DNA of 6,026 nt, from positions 1 to 6,026 of the forward strand of contig CAMDSU010000120.1 of assembly GCA_945907335.1 (NCBI GenBank), written 5' to 3'. Source of the DNA: Bordetella parapertussis (GTDB lineage Bacteria; Pseudomonadota; Gammaproteobacteria; Burkholderiales; Burkholderiaceae_C). Numbering within the stretch: the stretch's first letter is position 1; each line of letters opens with the position of its first letter. Made by a program: the position numbers and the translations under genes. The notes under the pieces were generated by a model. The model was not told where the DNA came from. It saw only the letters and a program-made list of their open reading frames with translations, and did no database searches. Shown one piece after another: positions 1 through 6,026 of the stretch.

Positions 1-866
1 TGCGCCATTGACTCCTGCCAGTAGTCAAGCGCCGACAGTTCGCTGGCTTGGTCCAATGCACACAGTTCTGCGGCGGCCGTTGGTGTGGGTGCGCGCAAAT
101 CCGCACAAAAGTCGGCAATAGTGAAATCCGTCTCATGACCAACGCCTACAACTACAGGCACGCGGCTGGACACGATAGCGCGGGCCAAGGCTTCGTCGTT
201 GAATGCCCACAAATCCTCCATCGAGCCACCGCCACGGACCAACAAAATCACTTCCACCTCTGTGCGGGCCTGCAAGGCATTCAGCGCTTGCACCAATGAA
301 GATGGCGCCTCCGCGCCCTGAACAGGGCTGGGAGAAATACGCACAGGAATATGGGGCACTCGTCGGTGCAATGCTGTTAATACATCGTGCAAAGCAGCCC
401 CTGATAAAGATGTCACCACACCGATGGCCGTTGGCCTGGGCGGGATATCCCGTTTTCGGTTGGCATCAAACAATCCCTCTGCCTGCAATTTGGCTTTGAG
501 ACGCAAAAAAGCTTCGTGTAATTGTCCAGCGCCCGCCGCACGCATAGATTCAATCACCAACTGCAATTCACCACGTGGCTCATACAAACCGCAGCGGGCT
601 TGAACTTCTACCAAATCGCCATTGCGTGGCTCAAAGCCTAAAGAATCTGCAACCCGTCGGAACATGGCGCAGCGCAACTGGCCTTGTTCGTCCTTGAGGG
701 TCAGGTAGCAATGGCCGCTGCCCGCTCGTGTCAACCCTGAAATCTCACCGCGAACATGGACCAAACCAAACCGTGATTTCAACTGGTCGCTGATGGCATG
801 GCATAAGGCGCTCACGGTCCATACGCGTGCGCCAGAGGTGTCGGTGGCCGTTGAAACTGAGGTCAT
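1..866 (-). CDS. xseA: Exodeoxyribonuclease VII large subunit (partial, C-terminus beyond the left edge)
   Basis: Large catalytic subunit of exonuclease VII, a cytoplasmic nuclease that works with XseB to degrade single-stranded DNA into oligonucleotides. The minus-strand frame is open from ATG at 866 to the edge, giving 288 codons of a protein usually 400-460 residues long. Residues 14-110 form the N-terminal OB-fold region, including GHYLTLKD at 51-58 and RCAMFR. The catalytic domain follows with IGVVTS, GAALHDVL, RGGGSMEDLW (211-220) and GVGHETD. Asp161, Arg211, His244 and Asp247 line up with E. coli residues D155, R205, H238 and D241, reported as essential, at a constant offset of six. 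The ATG at 866 is the only reasonable start: a stop lies four codons upstream, and VWTVSAL at 15-21 matches the usual beginning of the family. No clear Shine-Dalgarno is visible. The gene is divergent from exbB. It appears intact as far as it can be read. Confidence 0.97.
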   Translation of the reverse strand, partial: MTSVSTATDTSGARVWTVSALCHAISDQLKSRFGLVHVRGEISGLTRAGSGHCYLTLKDEQGQLRCAMFRRVADSLGFEPRNGDLVEVQARCGLYEPRGELQLVIESMRAAGAGQLHEAFLRLKAKLQAEGLFDANRKRDIPPRPTAIGVVTSLSGAALHDVLTALHRRVPHIPVRISPSPVQGAEAPSSLVQALNALQARTEVEVILLVRGGGSMEDLWAFNDEALARAIVSSRVPVVVGVGHETDFTIADFCADLRAPTPTAAAELCALDQASELSALDYWQESMA

Positions 867-885
867 GGTGGCGGCTTAAAGTCGG

Positions 886-913
886 TTAACGCAGAGGGGA
901 AGTACGCCATAAT
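886..913 (+). promoter_or_regulatory. Candidate sigma-70 promoter of the exbB-exbD-lpxK-kdsB cluster
   Basis: In the 73-bp gap between the divergent xseA and exbB starts, TTAACG (886-891) and CATAAT (908-913) are separated by 16 bp. They match the -35 and -10 consensus at 4/6 and 5/6 positions, and sit about 27 bp before the exbB start. The assignment rests on sequence resemblance and position only. No convincing promoter was found for xseA on the other strand of the same gap. Confidence 0.4.
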
Positions 914-927
914 TGTTCTTCATCAAT

Positions 928-934
928 GAGGAGA
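928..934 (+). promoter_or_regulatory. Ribosome binding site that decides the exbB start
   Basis: GAGGAGA ends 5 nt before TTG at 940. This strong Shine-Dalgarno supports TTG 940 as the exbB start rather than the in-frame TTG at 913, which lies upstream of it. Confidence 0.7.
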
Positions 935-939
935 ACAGA

Positions 940-1557
940 TTGCTAGGCATCATACAAGCGGCCGGTTGGCCGGTGTGGCCCTTACTCGCTTGCTCTATTG
1001 CAGCAGTGGCTTTGATTTTCGAGCGTATTTACAGTCTGCAAACCCGTCGTGTGGTGCCGGAACATTTGCTCGATGAGGTGCTTGGCATGACCCAACCGGA
1101 ATTGCTGCACCCCGAATCTATTGATCAATTGAAAAGCCATTGCGCCTTGGGTGAAATCATTGTGGCGGGCCTGCACCACAGGAAAAGCAAACCTACGGTT
1201 TCTGAATCTGACTTTCGGTCGGTCATTGAAGCCAGTGGACGACGGGTTAACCGCAAGTTGGAAAAATACCTGAGTGCGCTTGGTTCGATTGCCTCAGTGG
1301 CACCTTTGTTAGGTCTGTTCGGCACGGTCGTCGGCATGATAGAAATTTTTGGCGCGCAAACTCCTGGCTCCGGTAACCCTGCCCAGTTGGCGCATGGTAT
1401 CTCCGTGGCCTTGTACAACACGGCATTCGGCTTAGTGATTGCAATTCCTAGTTTGGTGATGTGGCGTTACTTCAGAGGCCGTGTCGATCATTTCACCTTG
1501 GAGCTAGAGATTGCCGCTGAACGTTTGGTGCGCCATTTCTACCCTGGTGTCAAATAA
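940..1557 (+). CDS. exbB: MotA/TolQ/ExbB-family proton channel protein (ExbB-like)
   Basis: Inner-membrane subunit of an ExbB/ExbD (TolQ/TolR) type proton channel that turns proton motive force into mechanical work on an envelope partner. From TTG 940 it has 205 residues. Three hydrophobic segments are visible: about 11-29, 112-138 (containing APLLGLFGTVVGMIEIFGA, the PF01618 signature) and 154-177. A cytoplasmic region of about 80 residues lies between the first two. Thr129 and Thr161 correspond to the polar pore threonines of E. coli ExbB (T148, T181). The place of the pore glutamate E176 is taken by Val156 in GISVALYNTAFGL. TTG 940 was chosen because GAGGAGA precedes it; a start at 913 would add nine residues. 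exbD follows 2 nt after the stop, so the two are surely co-expressed. No tonB, tolA, tolB or pal is visible nearby, so the energised partner is unknown. It could equally be named TolQ-like. Confidence 0.9.
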   Translation: MLGIIQAAGWPVWPLLACSIAAVALIFERIYSLQTRRVVPEHLLDEVLGMTQPELLHPESIDQLKSHCALGEIIVAGLHHRKSKPTVSESDFRSVIEASGRRVNRKLEKYLSALGSIASVAPLLGLFGTVVGMIEIFGAQTPGSGNPAQLAHGISVALYNTAFGLVIAIPSLVMWRYFRGRVDHFTLELEIAAERLVRHFYPGVK

Positions 1558-1559
1558 AA

Positions 1560-1997
1560 ATGAGCATGCGCTTTGGCCGCCCTTCCGCTCCGGAACCGGA
1601 TATCAACCTGATTCCCTTCATCGATGTGCTCTTGGTAGTGATCATTTTTTTGATGCTCACCACCACTTATGGCCGTCTGACGCAATTGGACATGCGACTG
1701 CCCAAAGCTGACAGTGGCGAGCAAGAAAACAAGCCCAATGAGATCCGTGTTGCCGTCAGCAGCGACGGTCGCTACATGGTCCAAAAAACAGCCATCAATC
1801 CATCGGATGTACTTGCTTTGTCCCAAGCACTCAGCCAAGCGGCCCAAAACTCACCACAGGCTTTGGTGGTTATTTCCGCTGATGCGCAAGCCAGCCATCA
1901 ATCGGTCATTCAGGTGCTGGAGGCTGCGCAAACATCCGGACTCCAACACATCACATTTGCGGCACAGTCGCGCACGCGTTCTGTTCCTTTGCCTTGA
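1560..1997 (+). CDS. exbD: Biopolymer transport protein ExbD/TolR family
   Basis: Partner of the preceding channel protein, with 145 residues, a normal ExbD/TolR size. A short cytoplasmic N-terminus (PDINLIPFIDVLLVV at 13-27) leads into a single membrane helix at about 18-38. Asp22 occupies the position of the essential membrane aspartate of E. coli ExbD (D25). The remaining 105 residues form the periplasmic domain, with the family's alternating pattern (IRVAVSSDGRYMV, LVVISADAQASHQSVIQVLE). The start is ATG 1560, 2 nt after the exbB stop with little Shine-Dalgarno of its own, which suggests translational coupling; ATG 1566 is a possible alternative two codons in. The stop TGA overlaps the TTG start of lpxK. 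The function is secure at family level, but the physiological partner is not shown. Confidence 0.92.
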   Translation: MSMRFGRPSAPEPDINLIPFIDVLLVVIIFLMLTTTYGRLTQLDMRLPKADSGEQENKPNEIRVAVSSDGRYMVQKTAINPSDVLALSQALSQAAQNSPQALVVISADAQASHQSVIQVLEAAQTSGLQHITFAAQSRTRSVPLP

Positions 1998-3016
1998 CCC
2001 CCGTGCTCTTATCGGCTTATCTCACGCAACACGTCTGGCCCCGTCGCGGCTGGGTGGCTTATTTGTTGTGGCCGATAACACTGCTCAGTGGGTCTTGGGT
2101 CCATTTAAATCGACTGCTTTATAAGCACGGATGGCGACAGTCTGTGCGCCTGCCAGTACCTGTGCTTGTTGTCGGTAACGTGGTGGCCGGCGGCACTGGC
2201 AAAACCCCGGTGGTCATCAGCCTGGTACAGCATTTCACCGCCAAAGGCTTTCGTGTTGGGGTGATTGCCAGGGCTTATGGCAGTTCACAAGAGTCTGTCA
2301 AAGAAGTCAATCACCACAGTCAGGCCGCAGATGCAGGCGATGAGCCGTTGCTGGTTAAGCAGCGATGCGATATTCCGGTGTTTGTTGGACGCAAACGTGC
2401 ACTCGCCGCACAAGCTTTGCTGTCGGCTTACCCGAACACGGATTTCATCATCAGCGACGACGGTATGCAACACCATGCACTTCGGCATGACATCGCCATT
2501 TGCGTCTTTGACGACAGAGGCTGCGGAAATGGCTGGTTACTGCCTGCAGGACCGCTGCGGGAACCCTGGCCAACAGTCTCACCGATAGGCGTCACCCGGC
2601 ATGTTCTTTACACCGGCGAGCAGCATCCGCGTGACGCGTGGGTGGCAAAAAGGAGTTTGGCCGCTTACGCAAGAAATGGCGCTGGTGAGCAACGGGAATT
2701 GCGTGAATGGGCTGGTCAAGCAGTGCAAGCATTGGCGGCCATTGCCAAGCCTGATGTGTTTTTTCAGGCGCTTACGCAAGCTCGATTGCAATTGGTGCAC
2801 CGCTGGCCACTGCCAGATCATGCCTCGCTTTTGCATTGGAAGCCTGACAGCAATTTGCCTATTTTTTGCACAGAAAAAGACGCGGTTAAGTTGTGGCCTG
2901 ACTTGCCCCAAGCATGGGCTGTTCCTCTGGTCTGCGAATTACCCTTGCCCCTGCTTGACGCCTTGGCCTTAAACCTGCAACAGCTATCATTGATTCATGG
3001 ACAAAAAACTGCTTGA
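1994..3016 (+). CDS. lpxK: Tetraacyldisaccharide 4'-kinase (lipid A kinase)
   Basis: Peripheral inner-membrane kinase that phosphorylates the 4' position of tetraacyldisaccharide 1-phosphate with ATP to give lipid IVA, the sixth step of the Raetz lipid A pathway. The protein has 340 residues (E. coli 328). A hydrophobic, basic N-terminus at about 15-45 is the usual membrane anchor. The P-loop AGGTGKT lies at 65-71, GDEPLL at 115-120 (Asp116 matches the proposed catalytic aspartate) and the Walker-B-like ISDDGMQHH at 153-161. A PDH at 274-276 and TEKDAVK at 293-299 belong to the conserved C-terminal part. The segment usually written SRGYGR reads ARAYGS (92-97), a small departure. The start is TTG 1994 in a TTGA overlap with the exbD stop; the only other nearby candidate is GTG 2003. 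The 3' end overlaps the Trm112-like gene by 20 nt. Essential in most Gram-negative bacteria. Confidence 0.97.
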   Translation: MTPVLLSAYLTQHVWPRRGWVAYLLWPITLLSGSWVHLNRLLYKHGWRQSVRLPVPVLVVGNVVAGGTGKTPVVISLVQHFTAKGFRVGVIARAYGSSQESVKEVNHHSQAADAGDEPLLVKQRCDIPVFVGRKRALAAQALLSAYPNTDFIISDDGMQHHALRHDIAICVFDDRGCGNGWLLPAGPLREPWPTVSPIGVTRHVLYTGEQHPRDAWVAKRSLAAYARNGAGEQRELREWAGQAVQALAAIAKPDVFFQALTQARLQLVHRWPLPDHASLLHWKPDSNLPIFCTEKDAVKLWPDLPQAWAVPLVCELPLPLLDALALNLQQLSLIHGQKTA

Positions 3017-3180
3017 ACTGCTGGTCTGCCCTGTCACCAAAGGTAGCCTCATTTACCAACCTGATACCCAGGAATTGATCTCACGCAGCGCGCGGCTGGC
3101 CTATCCTGTGCGTGATGGTATTGCCGTGATGCTCGAGCTAGAAGCCCGCACATTGACCGACGAAGAATTGGAAAAACTGC

Positions 3181-3188
<8 letters not shown>
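2997..3188 (+). CDS. Trm112 family small protein (YcaR-like)
   Basis: A 63-residue protein of the Trm112p-like family, recognised by [15 protein letters not shown] at its N-terminus, the central [18 protein letters not shown], and the acidic ARTLTDEEL tail. In other organisms Trm112 proteins activate methyltransferases by complex formation. For the short bacterial version encoded between lpxK and kdsB the role is not established. The canonical CPxC zinc knuckle is incomplete: Cys11 is the only cysteine, and position 14 is Thr. This copy therefore probably does not bind zinc through a cysteine cluster. The start ATG 2997 lies 20 nt inside lpxK, and the gene overlaps kdsB by 8 nt, so translation is probably coupled across all three. 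Family assignment is firm; function is left open. Confidence 0.9.
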
Positions 3189-5659
<2,471 letters not shown>

Positions 5660-5661
5660 GG

Positions 5662-5690
5662 TTGCCAAAGTTAAAAAACTGGTTAAAAAT
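5662..5690 (+). promoter_or_regulatory. Candidate lexA promoter
   Basis: TTGCCA (5662-5667) and AAAAAT (5685-5690) are 17 bp apart, with 4/6 matches to the -10. If real, the first LexA box (5679-5694) covers the -10, as expected for autorepression. The match is modest and other positions are possible. Confidence 0.25.
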
Positions 5691-5694
5691 ACAG
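5679..5694. promoter_or_regulatory. LexA operator (SOS box) 1
   Basis: CTGGTTAAAAATACAG has the CTG-N10-CAG form with an A/T-rich centre and a perfect right half TACAG, flanked by A and T so that the outer 18 bp read ACTG...CAGT. It lies 61 bp before the lexA start and 19 bp before the asparaginase ATG. Placement and form are those expected for LexA autoregulation. Confidence 0.75.
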
Positions 5695-5697
5695 TTA

Positions 5698-5713
5698 CTG
5701 GATATCCAAACAG
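5698..5713. promoter_or_regulatory. LexA operator (SOS box) 2
   Basis: CTGGATATCCAAACAG again has CTG-N10-CAG flanked by A and T (ACTG...CAGT). Its left half CTGGATAT matches 7/8 of CTGTATAT. Its centre is 19 bp from that of box 1, so the two dimers would lie nearly two helical turns apart. Two tandem boxes upstream of lexA are also the arrangement in E. coli. Confidence 0.7.
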
Positions 5714-5721
5714 TTGTTTGG
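5706..5721. repeat. 16-bp palindrome overlapping LexA box 2
   Basis: CCAAACA (5706-5712) and TGTTTGG (5715-5721) are exact inverted arms around GT. The left arm is the right half of LexA box 2. A second perfect palindrome, TGGATATCCA (5699-5708), is nested in the same box. This could be an additional operator, an mRNA leader hairpin, or a by-product of operator symmetry. Confidence 0.45.
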
Positions 5722-5746
5722 CTTCCCTCCCCTAACCGCCAAGTGC

Positions 5747-5751
5747 AGGAG
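5747..5751 (+). promoter_or_regulatory. lexA ribosome binding site
   Basis: AGGAG lies 4 nt before ATG 5756, a good match at short spacing. It supports the chosen lexA start. Confidence 0.7.
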
Positions 5752-5755
5752 CCCC

Positions 5756-6026
5756 ATGGATCAAGTCAAGCTCACAGCCCGCCAGCAGCAGATTCTGTCA
5801 CTGATCGAAACCGCAATACAAAATACCGGTGCACCGCCCACCCGCGCAGAAATCGCCACAGAACTCGGCTTCAAATCCGCCAACGCCGCAGAGGAACACC
5901 TGCAAGCATTGGCCCGCAAAGGCGTTATTCAATTGGTCAGCGGCACCTCTCGAGGCATTCGCTTGAAGCAAGCCGCCTCAGAGTCAACAAACCTGGGTTT
6001 CAAACAATTTCAATTGCCCTTGCAAG
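5756..6026 (+). CDS. lexA: LexA repressor (partial, C-terminus beyond the right edge)
   Basis: Repressor of the SOS DNA-damage regulon, which cleaves itself when stimulated by RecA filaments. Ninety of about 200-220 codons are present. The N-terminal winged helix-turn-helix is complete: [13 protein letters not shown] (6-18), [13 protein letters not shown] (27-39), the recognition helix [16 protein letters not shown] (41-56, close to E. coli SPNAAEEHLKALARKG) and the wing [10 protein letters not shown] (61-70). The following residues (71-90) belong to the hinge linker; the Ala-Gly cleavage site and the Ser/Lys protease dyad lie beyond the window. ATG 5756 has AGGAG upstream. Two LexA boxes at 5679-5694 and 5698-5713 indicate negative autoregulation. 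It is divergent from the asparaginase gene. The interruption is the window edge, not a mutation. Confidence 0.97.
   Translation, partial: MDQVKLTARQQQILSLIETAIQNTGAPPTRAEIATELGFKSANAAEEHLQALARKGVIQLVSGTSRGIRLKQAASESTNLGFKQFQLPLQ

Noticed and set aside
48..499. Plus-strand open frames opposite xseA.
   Set aside because: The minus-strand frame contains all exonuclease VII motifs, including the four catalytic residues; the plus-strand frames have none.
913..939. Nine-residue N-terminal extension of ExbB from TTG 913.
   Set aside because: The strong ribosome site lies inside this extension and points to TTG 940.
926..946. Six-codon ATG reading frame (MRRTDC) just upstream of exbB, considered as a leader peptide.
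   Set aside because: Its start lies within the exbB Shine-Dalgarno, has no ribosome site of its own, and shows no attenuator features.
982..1444. Several minus-strand open frames across exbB.
   Set aside because: They are antisense shadows of a conserved coding sequence with no recognisable protein features.

Overview
The window looks like an ordinary core-chromosome segment of a betaproteobacterium of the order Burkholderiales, probably near Comamonadaceae. The evidence is the gene order xseA / exbB-exbD-lpxK-trm112-kdsB-adk / asparaginase / lexA, and the protein wording, such as the long-LID adenylate kinase and the LexA recognition helix. Base composition is moderate for that group and looks even across the window. 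The taxon is inferred from recognised motifs, not from a search.

Layout. Bases 1-866 (minus strand) hold the N-terminal two thirds of the exonuclease VII large subunit gene xseA, which runs off the left edge. A 73-bp divergent gap carries the likely promoter of a tightly packed plus-strand cluster. It contains an ExbB/TolQ-family proton channel subunit (940-1557), its ExbD/TolR partner (1560-1997), lpxK (1994-3016), a small Trm112-like protein (2997-3188) and kdsB (3181-3936). Adjacent genes are 2 nt apart or overlap by 4, 20 and 8 nt. After a 100-bp gap comes adk (4037-4693) with its own strong ribosome binding site. A minus-strand type I/II L-asparaginase gene (4682-5659) converges on adk and overlaps its 3' end by 12 nt. 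It is divergent from lexA (5756 to the right edge, N-terminal 90 residues), which has two tandem LexA operators upstream.

How the genes work together. LpxK (lipid A 4'-kinase) and KdsB (CMP-Kdo synthetase) serve inner lipopolysaccharide synthesis. They share an apparent operon with a TonB-less ExbB/ExbD pair and a zinc-ligand-poor Trm112-like protein, an arrangement also known from pseudomonads. xseA and lexA are DNA repair and SOS genes at the two ends. The asparaginase gene shares its upstream region with lexA, so LexA may also cover its promoter.

I found no mobile element, CRISPR array, RNA gene or previously undescribed defence-type system. The most notable signals are regulatory and structural: the double SOS operator with an overlapping 16-bp palindrome, the convergent adk/asparaginase overlap with a perfect 9-bp hairpin, and the unusual pore residue and gene context of the ExbB homologue.
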